NCBI RefSeq assembly: GCF_025515205.1
Contig: NZ_JAOPFX010000001.1
Location: forward strand, 868,001-932,000
DNA from: Microbacterium fluvii
GTDB lineage: Bacteria > Actinomycetota > Actinomycetes > Actinomycetales > Microbacteriaceae
DNA: 64,000 nt
Reading direction: 5' to 3'
Position 1 is the stretch's first letter. Each line of letters opens with the position of its first letter. Below, piece by piece: positions 8,328 through 17,597 of the stretch. Made by a program: the position numbers and the translations under genes. The notes under the pieces are model-generated. The model ran no database searches, was not told where the DNA came from, and worked only from the letters and a program-made list of their open reading frames with translations.

Positions 8328-9428
8328 TTACTTGATCAGCTCGATCGCGGCCAGAGCCTGCTCGCGCAGGTCGTCCGAGATCGGGGCGCTGCCGGCGTTG
8401 CTGGCGGCCGAGTCCTGCCCCTCGGCGCTGACGGCCGTGGTGAAGAACGCCTTGGTCAGCGCGGCGATGTCGGCGTCCTCGTACTGCTCGCAGCCGATGA
8501 GGTAGCTCACCAGCAGCACGGGGTAGGCTCCGGCCTCGGTCGTGGTGCGGTCGATCGCGAAGGCGAGGTCGCCCGCCGAACGGCCCGACTCGATCTCGGA
8601 GGCGTCGAGGGCGATCGAGGCGCCTTCGGCCGAGTGCGCGACGAACTCGTCGCCCACCTTGACGTTCACCGACGAGATGCCGGAGGCCTGCGACGAGTCG
8701 GCGTAGCCGATCGAGCCCTCGCCGGCCTTGACGGCGTTGACGACACCCGAGGTCTTCTCGGCGGCCTCGCCGACGACGCCCGACGGCCACTCCTCGACCG
8801 AGCCCCACGTCCACACATCGGCGGCGTTGGCGGCGAGGTAGTCGGTGAAGTTGCCGGTCGTGCCCGACTTGTCGGAGCGGTGCACGGCGTTGATGGCGAG
8901 GTCGGGAAGCTCGACGTCCGCGTTGGTGGCGGCGATCGCGTCGTCGTTCCAGTTCGTGATCGTGCCGGCGAAGATGCCGGCGACGGTGGCCGCGTCGAGG
9001 TCGAGCGAGTCGACGCCGGGGACGTTGAAGATGATCGCGATAGGCGACACGTAGGCGGGGATCTCGACGATGCCCGAGTCGGCGGCGCACGCGCCGAAGC
9101 CGCCGGCGGCGATCTCGTCGGTGGTGAAGGCGCGGTCGGAGCCGGCGAAGTTCACGGCGCCGGCCTGGAACGACTCGCGCCCGGTGCCGGAGCCCGCGGG
9201 GTCGTAGTCGACCTGGGCGTCGGGGTTGGCCTCGAGGAAGGCCGCGGTCCACGCCTGGATGGCCACCTGCTGAGACGAGGCGCCCTGGCCCACGAGCTGT
9301 CCGCTGAGAGCGGCCTCGGACGGGGCGGCGGAGTTCGACGAGGAGGTCTCGTTCGACGCACAGGCGGTGAGTGCGAGTGCCGCGACGGCGGCGACAGCGC
9401 CCAGCTGGGCGATGCGGGTGATCTTCAC
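8328..9428 (-). CDS. pstS: Phosphate-binding lipoprotein PstS
   Basis: A 366-aa extracytoplasmic phosphate receptor. A lipoprotein signal peptide (about 1-24) ends in the lipobox LTAC, followed by an Asn/Ser-rich linker. Ligand-binding PstS motifs are visible: GQGASSQQ near residue 50, DYDPAGSGTGRESF near 75, FAGSDRAF near 95 and RSDKSGTTGNFTDYL near 180. It is the first gene of the pst operon, reading away from the NUDIX gene. A PHO-box promoter sits 80-110 bp upstream. Expression should rise on phosphate limitation through RegX3/PhoP-type activation. Confidence 0.97.
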   Translation of the reverse strand: MKITRIAQLGAVAAVAALALTACASNETSSSNSAAPSEAALSGQLVGQGASSQQVAIQAWTAAFLEANPDAQVDYDPAGSGTGRESFQAGAVNFAGSDRAFTTDEIAAGGFGACAADSGIVEIPAYVSPIAIIFNVPGVDSLDLDAATVAGIFAGTITNWNDDAIAATNADVELPDLAINAVHRSDKSGTTGNFTDYLAANAADVWTWGSVEEWPSGVVGEAAEKTSGVVNAVKAGEGSIGYADSSQASGISSVNVKVGDEFVAHSAEGASIALDASEIESGRSAGDLAFAIDRTTTEAGAYPVLLVSYLIGCEQYEDADIAALTKAFFTTAVSAEGQDSAASNAGSAPISDDLREQALAAIELIK

Positions 9429-9494
9429 TGTGTGAATCCTTCACATTTGTCAGAGGTTGCCCCGGTGCGGGGATGCTCTGACGGTAGGAGTGGA

Positions 9495-9535
9495 CTCTTA
9501 CCAGAGTGGAGAACGACGGTGAACGGGAGGTGAAC
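9495..9535 (-). promoter_or_regulatory. PHO box and promoter of pstSCAB
   Basis: On the minus strand, GTTCACC (9535-9529), GTTCACC (9524-9518) and GTTCTCC (9514-9508) repeat at 11- and 10-bp spacing. This is the direct-repeat layout of actinobacterial PhoP/RegX3 boxes. The middle repeat sits exactly 17 bp from a -10-like TAAGAG (9500-9495), so the box replaces the -35 element, as expected for an activated promoter. The likely activator is encoded at 20488. Confidence 0.8.
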
Positions 9536-9559
9536 GACCGGCGCCCTGATGGTGCGCGG

Positions 9560-10498
9560 TCAGACCTTCGGAGCGTGCGTCTCGATGGCGACGATGCCCG
9601 ATCCTGGGTTGTGCACCGACAGGTGCACGACCGAGAACGCGCCGGGCTCGAGTGCCGAGGCGCTGCCCAGGTACGAGCCGCGAAGGGTGCCGGTGGCCAG
9701 AGCCAGCTCGGTGAGGATCTCGGGGAGCACCGGGCCGTGGCTGCACAGCACCGCGGGCACCCTGGCGCGCACGCGCGCGCCGATCACGCTGCGCGCATCG
9801 GAGCGGCCGACCTCCCACGCATCCTGGCTGATGAGCTTGGTGGTCGAGATCCCGACTCCGAGCGACTTCGACAGCGGCGTCACGGTCTTCACGCACCGCA
9901 CGGCGGGGCTCGAGAGGATCTTGCGCACCCCGAACGCCGAGAGCGGGCCGACGATCGCCTTGGCCTGCTGCTTTCCCCGCGGATGCAGGGGGCGCGCCGC
10001 ATCCGCATCGGTCCAGCCCTCTCGGGGCTCGGCCTTGGCGTGGCGCAGCACGATGATCGGGAAGGTCTGCAGCACGCCGTCTGCGACCAGCCGCAGGAAG
10101 TTCTCGACGATCTCGACGTCGACCGGGTAGCTCAGCCGCTTGAGCGCCTTCTTGGGCGAGATCCACTCCAGCCCGGCGATCTCGCGGTTGGGCACGAACG
10201 CCGACGCCTTGATCGCCTCGTCGGTGGCCTCGGCGGCCCAGTAGTGCACGATCTTCTGCTTCTTGCTGGGCATGCGGTAGCGGGAGACCCCCACCGGCAC
10301 GCCGAGGTTCACGGCGATGCCGGTCTCTTCGAAGATCTCGCGCACGGCCGTCTCGGCGAGCATCTCGCCGGGGTCGACCTTGCCCTTGGGCAGGGTGAGG
10401 TCGCGGTACTGGGTGCGATGGATGAGCAGGATGCGCAGCTTCGAGTCGACGAAGCGCCACACCACGCCCCCCGCCGCGTAGACGGCGGTTTCGGTCAT
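9560..10498 (-). CDS. NUDIX hydrolase fused to a histidine phosphatase (MutT1-like)
   Basis: A 312-aa two-domain enzyme. Residues 1-135 are a NUDIX domain with the box [20 protein letters not shown] and downstream TGI. Residues about 155-310 are a SixA-like histidine phosphatase with the catalytic LRHAKAE motif and a second His in CSHGP. The same arrangement occurs in mycobacterial MutT1, which hydrolyses oxidised guanine nucleotides and diadenosine polyphosphates. Substrate here is inferred. The ATG overlaps the ppk stop (ATGA), so it is translationally coupled to polyphosphate kinase. A longer upstream frame exists inside ppk but is not coding. Confidence 0.88.
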   Translation of the reverse strand: MTETAVYAAGGVVWRFVDSKLRILLIHRTQYRDLTLPKGKVDPGEMLAETAVREIFEETGIAVNLGVPVGVSRYRMPSKKQKIVHYWAAEATDEAIKASAFVPNREIAGLEWISPKKALKRLSYPVDVEIVENFLRLVADGVLQTFPIIVLRHAKAEPREGWTDADAARPLHPRGKQQAKAIVGPLSAFGVRKILSSPAVRCVKTVTPLSKSLGVGISTTKLISQDAWEVGRSDARSVIGARVRARVPAVLCSHGPVLPEILTELALATGTLRGSYLGSASALEPGAFSVVHLSVHNPGSGIVAIETHAPKV

Positions 10499-12660
10499 CG
10501 CACCGCCCGCACGCGCCGGCGGCGCTGCACCGAGGCCATCGTCTTGTCCTGCAGGTCGATGAGCGCCTTGCCGTTCTCGCCGAGGTGATGACGGGTCCAC
10601 ACGCCCTCGTCGCCGAGGTGCCACGAACTGGTGGAGTCGCTCATCGCCAGGTCGAACAGGTCGATGAGCTCCTTGACGTGCGCCCGCTCTGTGACGCGCA
10701 CGAGCGCCTCCACGCGGCGGTCGAGATTGCGGTGCATCATGTCGGCGCTGCCGATGAAGGCCTGGGGGTCGCCGTCGTTGTCGAAGGCGAAGATGCGCGA
10801 GTGCTCCAGATATCTGCCCAGGATGCTGCGGACCGTGATGTTCTCGCTGACCCCCTCGATTCCGGGCTTGATCGAGCAGATGCCTCGCACCCACACATCG
10901 ACTTTCACCCCGGCCTGGCTCGCGCGGTACAGCGCGTCGATGATCTGCTCGTCCACCATCGAGTTGACCTTGATGCGCACGTGCGCCGGCTTGCCGTCGA
11001 GCGCGTGGTGGCGCTCGCGGTCGATCTGCCGAAGGAGTCCCTTGCGCAGGTGCAGCGGGGCGACCAGGAGGCGCTTGAACTTCTTCTCGATCGCGTAGCC
11101 GCTGAGCTCGTTGAACAGGCGGGTCAGGTCGCGCCCGACCTGCTCATCTGTGGTGAAGAGGCCGAAGTCCTCGTAGAGGCGGCTGGTCTTGGGGTTGTAG
11201 TTGCCCGTGCCGATGTGGCTGTAGCTGCGCAGCATCCCGTCTTCTTCGCGGATGACGTGCAGCAGCTTGCAGTGGGTCTTCAGGCCCACGAGGCCGTAGA
11301 CGACGTGGACGCCCGCCTTCTCGAGCTTTCGCGCCCACACGATGTTCGCGGCCTCGTCGAAGCGGGCCTTCACCTCGACGAGGGCCAGCACCTGCTTGCC
11401 GGCCTCTGCCGCGTCGATGAGGGCCTTCACGATCGGGCTGTCGCCCGAGGTGCGGTAGAGCGTCTGCTTGATGGCCAGCACGTGCGGGTCTTTCGCCGCC
11501 TGCTCGAGAAAGGCCTGCACGCTCGTCGCGAACGACTCATAGGGGTGGTGCACGAGCACGTCGCCCGCGCGGATGGCGGCGAACAGGTCGGCCCGGCCGT
11601 TCTGCTCGGCGGGCTGGAACGCCACCGCGGTGGTGGGGACGTGCGGTGCGTAGTGCAGTTCAGGTCGATCGATGCGCGACAGATCGAACAGGCCGCGCAG
11701 GTCGAGCATGCCGGGAAGCCGATAGACCTCCTGCTCGGTGATGTCGAGTTCGCTGATGAGCAGATCGAGGGTGAGCCGGTCCATGTCGACGCCCACTTCG
11801 AGGCGGATCGGCGGGCCGAAGCGGCGACGCAGCAGCTCTGCCTCGAGCGCCTGGATGAGGTTCTCGGTCTCGTCCTCCTCGATCTCGACGTCTTCGTTGC
11901 GGGTGAGGCGGAAGGCGTGATGGTCGAGGATCTCCATGCCGGGGAAGAGGTCTTCGAGGTTGTGGGAGATGAGGTCTTCGAGCGGCAGATACCGCACGCG
12001 CTCGCCGTCGCGGCCGATCTCGACGAAGCGCGGCAGCATCGAGGGCACCTTCAGGCGGGCGAACTCCTGGCGGCCCGTGCGGGCGTTGCGGATGCGGATC
12101 GCGAGGTTCAGCGACAGCCCCGAGATGTAGGGGAACGGGTGCGCCGGGTCGACGGCGAGCGGCATCAGCACGGGGAAGACCTGCGCCTGGAAGTAGTCGT
12201 AGAGGGCTTCGCGCTCGCTCTTGCTGAGGTCGTCCCAGCCGACCACGTCGATGCCCACCGCGCTCAGCGCGGGCGCCACGAGACTCGTCCACGCGTCGGC
12301 GTGGCGCAGCTGCAGTTCGTGCGCGTCGGCCGAGATGTCGGCGAGCACGTCGTGCGGAGAACGCCCCACGTTGGTCGGCACGGCGAGCCCCGTCACGATG
12401 CGGCGCTTGAGACCGGCGACGCGCACCATGAAGAACTCGTCGAGGTTGCTCGCGAAGATGGCCAGGAAGTTGGCGCGCTCCAGCACCGGCAGGGCGGGAT
12501 CCTCGGCCAGCTCGAGCACTCGCTGATTGAACGCGAGCCAGCTCAGCTCACGGTCGAGGTAGCGGTTGTCGGGCAGCTGCGAGTCGTACGCCTCGTCGAG
12601 ATCGAAGTCGTCGTCGTCCGCATCGCCCAGGCCAGCGTCGAGCACGTCCTGTTCCAGCAT
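10495..12660 (-). CDS. ppk1: Polyphosphate kinase 1
   Basis: A 721-aa enzyme that reversibly polymerises the ATP gamma-phosphate into polyphosphate. The N-terminal domain starts at [18 protein letters not shown] near residue 35, followed by the head domain and two PLD-like catalytic domains. The autophosphorylated histidine lies in [10 protein letters not shown] near residue 482, and the second conserved region is RVEALVRV near 660. Length agrees with PPK1. The first 30 residues are unusually acidic ([15 protein letters not shown]). It is followed by the overlapping NUDIX/phosphatase gene and preceded by glnR, 34 bp away. Confidence 0.97.
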   Translation of the reverse strand: MLEQDVLDAGLGDADDDDFDLDEAYDSQLPDNRYLDRELSWLAFNQRVLELAEDPALPVLERANFLAIFASNLDEFFMVRVAGLKRRIVTGLAVPTNVGRSPHDVLADISADAHELQLRHADAWTSLVAPALSAVGIDVVGWDDLSKSEREALYDYFQAQVFPVLMPLAVDPAHPFPYISGLSLNLAIRIRNARTGRQEFARLKVPSMLPRFVEIGRDGERVRYLPLEDLISHNLEDLFPGMEILDHHAFRLTRNEDVEIEEDETENLIQALEAELLRRRFGPPIRLEVGVDMDRLTLDLLISELDITEQEVYRLPGMLDLRGLFDLSRIDRPELHYAPHVPTTAVAFQPAEQNGRADLFAAIRAGDVLVHHPYESFATSVQAFLEQAAKDPHVLAIKQTLYRTSGDSPIVKALIDAAEAGKQVLALVEVKARFDEAANIVWARKLEKAGVHVVYGLVGLKTHCKLLHVIREEDGMLRSYSHIGTGNYNPKTSRLYEDFGLFTTDEQVGRDLTRLFNELSGYAIEKKFKRLLVAPLHLRKGLLRQIDRERHHALDGKPAHVRIKVNSMVDEQIIDALYRASQAGVKVDVWVRGICSIKPGIEGVSENITVRSILGRYLEHSRIFAFDNDGDPQAFIGSADMMHRNLDRRVEALVRVTERAHVKELIDLFDLAMSDSTSSWHLGDEGVWTRHHLGENGKALIDLQDKTMASVQRRRRVRAVR

Positions 12661-12694
12661 CCCCTCATCATGGCAGGAGGAGATGACCCACGGG

Positions 12695-13399
12695 TTAACC
12701 GGAGGTCTCGCTGCGCTCCTTCGGGGAGGGCACCTGATCGTCTTCGTAGACGTTGAAGCGGTAGCCGACGTTGCGCACGGTGCCGATCAGCTGCTCGAGA
12801 TCGCCGAGCTTGGCCCGCAGGCGCCGCACGTGCACATCGACGGTGCGGGTGCCGCCGAAGTAGTCGTAGCCCCAGACTTCGCTCAGCAGCTGCTCCCGCG
12901 TGAAGACCCGGGAGGGGTGGGTGGCGAAGAAGTGCAGCAGCTGGAACTCCTTGTAGGTGAGATCGAGCGGCTTGCCGTGCACCTTCGCCGAGTACGACGA
13001 CTCGTCGATCGAGATGCCGGAGGTCTGGATGCGGGTCGACACGGGGTCGACGTTCTGGCGGCCGATGGCCAGGCGCACGCGCGCGTCGACCTCGGCGGGC
13101 CCCGCCGTCACGAGCACGACGTCGTCGACGCCCCAGTCGGTGGAGACGGCCGTGAGGCCGCCCTCGGTGACGATCAGCAGCAGCGGCGCGTCGAGACCGG
13201 TCGTGTTGAGGATCTTGCACAGCGACTTCGCGCCGACGAGGTCGACCCGCGCATCCACGAAGATGACGTCGGCGCTCGGCGCGTTCACCAGCTGCGCCGG
13301 CTCTGCCGGGATCTGCCTGACGCGGTGACTGAGCAGCTCGAGGGCGGGCAGGGCGGAGCCGCCGCCCTGTGCGGAACTCAGAACAAGAAGCTGTGCCAA
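12695..13399 (-). CDS. glnR: OmpR-type transcriptional regulator GlnR
   Basis: A 234-aa orphan response regulator. The receiver-like domain (1-115) keeps the Asp of VDAR but lacks the usual acidic pocket at the N-terminus (it begins with [11 protein letters not shown]). Atypical GlnR proteins are like this and work without phosphorylation. The C-terminal winged helix includes [38 protein letters not shown] and [11 protein letters not shown], almost the GlnR signature. It controls nitrogen assimilation in actinobacteria, with cross-talk to phosphate. The start is a TTG at 13399 supported by GGGAGGA 9 nt upstream. No histidine kinase is adjacent. Confidence 0.9.
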   Translation of the reverse strand: MAQLLVLSSAQGGGSALPALELLSHRVRQIPAEPAQLVNAPSADVIFVDARVDLVGAKSLCKILNTTGLDAPLLLIVTEGGLTAVSTDWGVDDVVLVTAGPAEVDARVRLAIGRQNVDPVSTRIQTSGISIDESSYSAKVHGKPLDLTYKEFQLLHFFATHPSRVFTREQLLSEVWGYDYFGGTRTVDVHVRRLRAKLGDLEQLIGTVRNVGYRFNVYEDDQVPSPKERSETSG

Positions 13400-13466
13400 C
13401 GCGCCGTCCTCCCGCCGCGGCGACCCGCGGCGTGCTCATCAGTTTAGGGCGTGCGAGAATGGCCAC

Positions 13467-13757
13467 GTGGCAGCACCTCAGCTCGCACCCCGCCCCATGT
13501 TCGCAGGCGTCGTCGCCGTCTGGGTCGTCGCGGCGCTGATCGGGGTCGCGATCGGAGTGTTCGTGCCAGAAGGGCTGCGCGCCGCGTGGCTCGCCATCGG
13601 CCTCGGCGTCTCGCTGCTGCTCTCGTTCGCCATCCAGCTCGCCGCCGGCAGGTCGCAGGGCTTCATCCGCAGGGTCGCGATGAGTGTGCTGGGTGCGCTG
13701 CTGGCGATGGGCGTCATCAGCCTGACCTTCGGTCTGGCGGCGCTCTTTCCGGGATAA
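13467..13757 (+). CDS. Small three-helix membrane protein
   Basis: A 96-aa hydrophobic protein with three predicted transmembrane helices at about 12-30, 40-58 and 70-92, separated by short charged loops (LAAGRSQGFIRR). The start is a GTG at 13467 with a weak ribosome site. It is divergent from glnR, and the 67-bp shared gap contains a minus-strand -10-like TAAACT near 13441. I do not recognise the family. It starts a compact plus-strand run that continues with a second, much shorter membrane peptide. Confidence 0.65.
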   Translation: MAAPQLAPRPMFAGVVAVWVVAALIGVAIGVFVPEGLRAAWLAIGLGVSLLLSFAIQLAAGRSQGFIRRVAMSVLGALLAMGVISLTFGLAALFPG

Positions 13758-13766
13758 GGTGGACGC

Positions 13767-13880
13767 ATGGATCTCGTCGCGCTCGAACTGTTCTTCGTGG
13801 GGCTGCTGGCGCTCGCGTCGCTGGCCATCGTGTTCGTCTCGGGCGTCGTGATCAAGAACCTCTATCGCGGCCAGCGCTGA
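13767..13880 (+). CDS. 37-aa single-pass membrane peptide
   Basis: A short ORF of 37 codons with an ATG at 13767 preceded by AAGGTGGA, giving a reasonable ribosome site. It has acidic residues at the N-terminus, one hydrophobic helix (FFVGLLALASLAIVFVSGVV) and a basic C-terminus (KNLYRGQR). This charge layout suits an N-out/C-in membrane peptide. It lies 9 bp after the previous membrane protein and ends 11 bp before the next gene, so it fits the operon spacing. Function is unknown. Being too short for most gene finders, it is easily missed. Confidence 0.6.
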   Translation: MDLVALELFFVGLLALASLAIVFVSGVVIKNLYRGQR

Positions 13881-13891
13881 CCGGAGGCGTC

Positions 13892-14497
13892 GTGATCGAC
13901 CTGCCGACCGACCTGCCCGCCGACCTCGTTCCGCTGGCCTGGCTCATCGGGGTCTGGGAAGGAAGCGGCGTCATCGACTACGACGCCGGCGACCACCATT
14001 ACGCGGGGGAGTTCTCGCATCGTGTGAGCTTCAGCCACGACGGCGGCGACTACCTCAACTACTCCGCGACGGCGCGGATGCGCGACGCCGACGGGCACGC
14101 GGGTGAGCAGCTCGTCTCCGAGGTCGGCTACTGGCGGCTGACTCGTCCCGCAGGCCCTGCGGATGCCGGACCCGGCCTGCTGCCGGCGACCACGAGCGGG
14201 CAGGTGCGCACGGCAGACGACGTCGAATCGCTCCGACTCGACGACGGGGGCTTCGAGATCGAAGCGTCGATCGTGCACTCCGACGGGGTCAGTGAACTGT
14301 ACGTCGGCTCGATCCGCGGTCCGCGGGTCGATCTGGCCACCGATGCCGTCATGCGCACCGGCGGCGCCAAGCATTACGCGGCCGCCACCCGCATGTACGG
14401 GCTGGTCGAAGGACACCTGCTGTGGGCGTGGGACATCGCCGCCCTCGGCGCATCGCTCGCCTCGCACGCGTCCGCCCGCCTGGCCAAGGTGCAGTGA
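13892..14497 (+). CDS. Nitrobindin-like heme-binding beta-barrel protein (DUF1794/FABP-like)
   Basis: A 201-aa protein of the nitrobindin/THAP4-like beta-barrel family. The N-terminal signature LAWLIGVWEGSGVIDY (about 15-30) is typical, as are the closing strands with TRMYGLVEGHLLWAWDIAA near 170-190. A proximal heme-ligand histidine would be expected near the C-terminal strand; HYAAATRMYG holds a candidate. The family is proposed to bind ferric heme and handle NO or peroxynitrite. The GTG start at 13892 follows a GGAGG at 13883. The stop overlaps the ygfZ start (TGATG), giving a coupled pair. Confidence 0.8.
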   Translation: MIDLPTDLPADLVPLAWLIGVWEGSGVIDYDAGDHHYAGEFSHRVSFSHDGGDYLNYSATARMRDADGHAGEQLVSEVGYWRLTRPAGPADAGPGLLPATTSGQVRTADDVESLRLDDGGFEIEASIVHSDGVSELYVGSIRGPRVDLATDAVMRTGGAKHYAAATRMYGLVEGHLLWAWDIAALGASLASHASARLAKVQ

Positions 14498-15612
14498 TGG
14501 CAGACCCCTTCGGCGCCGTACCGGGTGCCGTCATCGACGACGCGGGCCTGCAGCACGTGGGAAACCCCCTGGCCGAGCAGCGCGCGCTGGCGCAGGGCGC
14601 CGCCGTCGCTCCGCTGGGCGATCGCCGCGTGCTGGTCGTGTCGGGCGAAGACCGCCTGACGTGGCTCGACTCGCTCACCTCGCAGGCGGTCGCCGGTCTC
14701 GCGCCGGGGGAGAGCACCGAGCTTCTCGTGCTCGATCCTCAGGGTCGCGTAGAGCATGCGGCATCCGTCGTCGACGACGGCGAGTCGGCCTGGCTCATCG
14801 TGGACCGCGCCGACGCCGAGCCCCTCCTGGCCTGGCTGCGGCGCATGCGCTTCCGGCTGCGGGTCGACCCCCGAGACGCCGACGACGAGGTCGCCGTGGT
14901 CGGCGGCACGGCGGCGGCCCTCGCCGCGGTCGCCCCCGCGGCGCCGAGCGGCATCCCTCTCGTCTGGCGCGACCCGTGGCCGGCCGTGTCGGCCGGAGGC
15001 CACGCCTACGCGCCGAACGACGGGCACCCCGGTCTCGAGCGCGACTGGAGCGAGGCCATCGTCCCGCGCGCCGAGTGGGCCGCTCTCGCGGCGCGCGCCG
15101 CGGCGGGCGAGGTCGCCCTCGCCGGACTTCAGGCAGCCGACGCGCTGCGGGTCGCGGCATGGCGTCCGCGCTGGGCGCGCGAAGTCGATGAGCGGTCGCT
15201 GCCGCACGAGAGCGACTGGCTGCGCACGGCGGTGCACCTGAGCAAGGGGTGCTACCGAGGGCAGGAGACGGTGGCCAAGGTGCACAACCTCGGCCATCCG
15301 CCGCGGCGCCTGGTTGCGCTGCAGCTCGACGGGAGCGACAGCGTGCTGCCCGCGCCAGGCGACGAGGTGCGAATCGGCGACGACGTCGTGGGCGCCGTGA
15401 CGTCTGCCGCCCTGCACTTCGAAGAGGGGCCGATCGCGCTTGCGATCGTGCGCCGATCGACCCCCGTCGATGCCGGGCTCGTGGTCGCCACCGCAGACGG
15501 CGAGCTGGCCGCCGCGCAGGAGGCCATCGTTCCGCCCGACGCCGGTGCGACCGCGTACGTGCCCCGCATCACCCGCCTGTCGCGCCGCGCCGCCGCGCAG
15601 CGGCAGCCGTGA
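14497..15612 (+). CDS. ygfZ: YgfZ/GcvT-domain folate-binding protein
   Basis: A 371-aa tetrahydrofolate-dependent protein that supports repair or assembly of certain iron-sulfur clusters. The family hallmark K-G-C-Y-x-G-Q-E (KGCYRGQET) is present near residue 250, with the reactive cysteine intact. The N-terminal GcvT-like fold is seen in ALGDRRVLVVSGEDRLTWLDSLTSQ. It begins inside the preceding stop and ends inside the following start (TGATG at both ends), so it is the middle gene of a coupled three-gene unit. No iron-sulfur assembly operon is visible nearby. Confidence 0.9.
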   Translation: MADPFGAVPGAVIDDAGLQHVGNPLAEQRALAQGAAVAPLGDRRVLVVSGEDRLTWLDSLTSQAVAGLAPGESTELLVLDPQGRVEHAASVVDDGESAWLIVDRADAEPLLAWLRRMRFRLRVDPRDADDEVAVVGGTAAALAAVAPAAPSGIPLVWRDPWPAVSAGGHAYAPNDGHPGLERDWSEAIVPRAEWAALAARAAAGEVALAGLQAADALRVAAWRPRWAREVDERSLPHESDWLRTAVHLSKGCYRGQETVAKVHNLGHPPRRLVALQLDGSDSVLPAPGDEVRIGDDVVGAVTSAALHFEEGPIALAIVRRSTPVDAGLVVATADGELAAAQEAIVPPDAGATAYVPRITRLSRRAAAQRQP

Positions 15613-16724
15613 TGGGCGAGGACGAGCAGCAGCATCCGGCCACGGCGCCGATCCCGACCGGCTGGCGCTCGCGCATCGACCCGCGGCCCGGCCTCGCGCG
15701 GGTGCGCGAGTCGGGCGCCGCGATCGCGCAGATCGTCGTGGCGACCACGGCGGCCTTCGCCTTCGCGCATCTCGTGCTCGGCCACGACGCCCCCCTGCTG
15801 ACGGCCACCGTCACCATCTCGAGCCTCGGCCTCGTGCGCGACGCGCGACCGCGCAGGCTCGTCGAGACCCTCGCCGGGATGCTGCTGGGCATCGCCATCG
15901 CCGAACTGCTGCGGCTGTGGGCGGGGCCGGGATGGTGGCAGCTGGCGCTCGCGCTGGCGCTGACCCTCGCCGTCAGCAGATTCCTCGCCCCCGACCCCGG
16001 GTTCGCCATCGCGGCGGCCATCCAGTCGGCCATCGTCATGGTGATCCCCGGCAACGCCCCGTTCTCTCGGCTGGCCGACGCCGTCGTGGGCGCGATCGCG
16101 GCGCTCGCGGTCACCGCGCTGATCCCTCGGACGCCGCGATCGGTCGAGGCCCGCGACGGCCATGCCCTGTTCGACGGCATCGACTCCGCGATGGGCACCC
16201 TGACGCAGGCTCTGCGCCGCGGCGATCGCGTGCGGGCCGAGCGCGGACTCGAGAAGGCGCGGGCGCTGCACCCCCGCGTCGAGTCCTGGCGCGCCTCGAC
16301 GGAGTCCGGCCGTGAGATCGCGCGCATCTCGCCCTTTCTCGGGCGCCAGCGCACCGAGATCGAACGTCACCAGCGCGTGCTGGCGGCCATGGACCTCGCC
16401 ACCCGCAACCTGCGCGTGGTCGCCAGACGCACGGCGTATCTCGTCGACGACGAAGAGGCTCGGCCGGTGTTGGCCGACGTGCTCGCCGAATTGCAGCGCG
16501 CGGCCCGCCTGATCGACGATTCGCTCGACGACATCTCGTTCGAACCCGCCGCGCGCGATGTGCTCGTGGCCGTGGCCGCGCGCCTCGACCCGGTGCGGAT
16601 CCTCCCCGACGGGTCGCTGGGCGACCAGAACCTCGTCGCCGCGATGCGCCCGCTCGCCGTCGACCTGCTCACGGCGACGGGGATGCCGCCGGCACAGGCC
16701 CGTGCGGCCATCCCGCGCATCTGA
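15612..16724 (+). CDS. FUSC-family membrane protein (aromatic acid exporter-like)
   Basis: A 370-aa membrane protein. Six hydrophobic segments lie between about 35 and 175, grouped as in one half of FUSC/ArAE proteins, with a conserved-looking SSLGLVRDARPRRLVETLAGMLLG stretch split by a helix break. The C-terminal 190 residues are a soluble helical domain rich in Arg and Glu, resembling the cytoplasmic domain of the aromatic acid exporter family. Transport of small aromatic or related acids is possible but not shown. It is the last gene of the ygfZ unit and converges on a methyltransferase-like gene 12 bp away. Confidence 0.75.
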   Translation: MGEDEQQHPATAPIPTGWRSRIDPRPGLARVRESGAAIAQIVVATTAAFAFAHLVLGHDAPLLTATVTISSLGLVRDARPRRLVETLAGMLLGIAIAELLRLWAGPGWWQLALALALTLAVSRFLAPDPGFAIAAAIQSAIVMVIPGNAPFSRLADAVVGAIAALAVTALIPRTPRSVEARDGHALFDGIDSAMGTLTQALRRGDRVRAERGLEKARALHPRVESWRASTESGREIARISPFLGRQRTEIERHQRVLAAMDLATRNLRVVARRTAYLVDDEEARPVLADVLAELQRAARLIDDSLDDISFEPAARDVLVAVAARLDPVRILPDGSLGDQNLVAAMRPLAVDLLTATGMPPAQARAAIPRI

Positions 16725-16736
16725 CCTCGGCCGGCT

Positions 16737-17555
16737 TCACGGCAGCGGCGCGACGGCCTCCCACGGCAGGGTGAGCTCGCCCAGTCGCCAGCGCGCGCGG
16801 CCGCGCAGCGGCCAGCCCGCGGCGCTGAGGGCGTCGAGCGCCGCTATCCAGCGCTGCGCCGCGCCGAACGTCGACAGCGCCGCCGCGCGGTGCCACTCGG
16901 CATCCAGCGCGGTGAAGAAGTCGTGGATCCTCTCGCCGGGCACATTGCGGTGGATGAGGGCCTTGGGCAGGCGCTCGGCCGCGATCGACGGGTGATCGAG
17001 CTCTGTCAGCCGCAGCGAGACGCTGAAGGTGCGGGGCACCGCATCCGGGTCGATCTGCACCCACGTCATGATGCGGCCGAGCTCGTCGCAGGTGCCCTCG
17101 ACGAGCACGCCGTCGGGCGCGAGCCTGGCCGACATGCTGCCCCACGCCGCCGGCACGTCGGACTCGTCGTACTGCCGCAGCACATTGAACGCCCGGATGA
17201 CGGCCGGCCGGCGACCGCCAGGCACCGGCACCTCGAAACCGCCGAGGCCGAAGCTCACCCTCGCGTCGGGGGCGAAGGCCGTGCGGCCGGCCCGCACGTC
17301 GTCGAGCTGGTGCGCGGCGCGGGCGACGCGCGCGGGGTCGATCTCGAGACCGCGCACCTCGACGTCGGGCCTCGCGCGCGCCAGGCGCGCGTGCAGCTCG
17401 AGCGCGGTGACACCGCTGGCACCGTAGCCGAGGTCGATGACGAGGGGATCGGCTGCCCGCAGCAGGGCGGGCTGACGGGCGATCCAGCGGTCGACGCGTC
17501 GCAGTCGGTTGGTGCCGGTGGTGCCGCGGGTGATCTGTCCCACGGGCCGAGCCAT
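16737..17555 (-). CDS. Class I SAM-dependent methyltransferase-like protein
   Basis: A 272-aa protein with a Rossmann-like methyltransferase core. Motif I is degenerate but recognisable in LVIDLGYGASGVTALEL (about 38-55), and motif II is VRGLEIDPARV (about 68-78). A later FNVLRQYDE and a VEGTCDE strand follow. The substrate is unknown. The start is the ATG at 17555; longer upstream frames run antisense into gpmA and are not coding. It is divergent from gpmA with only 42 bp between the starts, so both promoters must be very compact. Confidence 0.75.
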   Translation of the reverse strand: MARPVGQITRGTTGTNRLRRVDRWIARQPALLRAADPLVIDLGYGASGVTALELHARLARARPDVEVRGLEIDPARVARAAHQLDDVRAGRTAFAPDARVSFGLGGFEVPVPGGRRPAVIRAFNVLRQYDESDVPAAWGSMSARLAPDGVLVEGTCDELGRIMTWVQIDPDAVPRTFSVSLRLTELDHPSIAAERLPKALIHRNVPGERIHDFFTALDAEWHRAAALSTFGAAQRWIAALDALSAAGWPLRGRARWRLGELTLPWEAVAPLP

Positions 17556-17597
17556 GTTCCCATGATGCCAGGGCGACGCCGTCGATAGGATGGCGGC

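Noticed and set aside
10585..12756. A 723-codon plus-strand open frame antisense to ppk1
   Set aside because: It has no recognisable domain and low-complexity composition, while the minus strand encodes a complete polyphosphate kinase.
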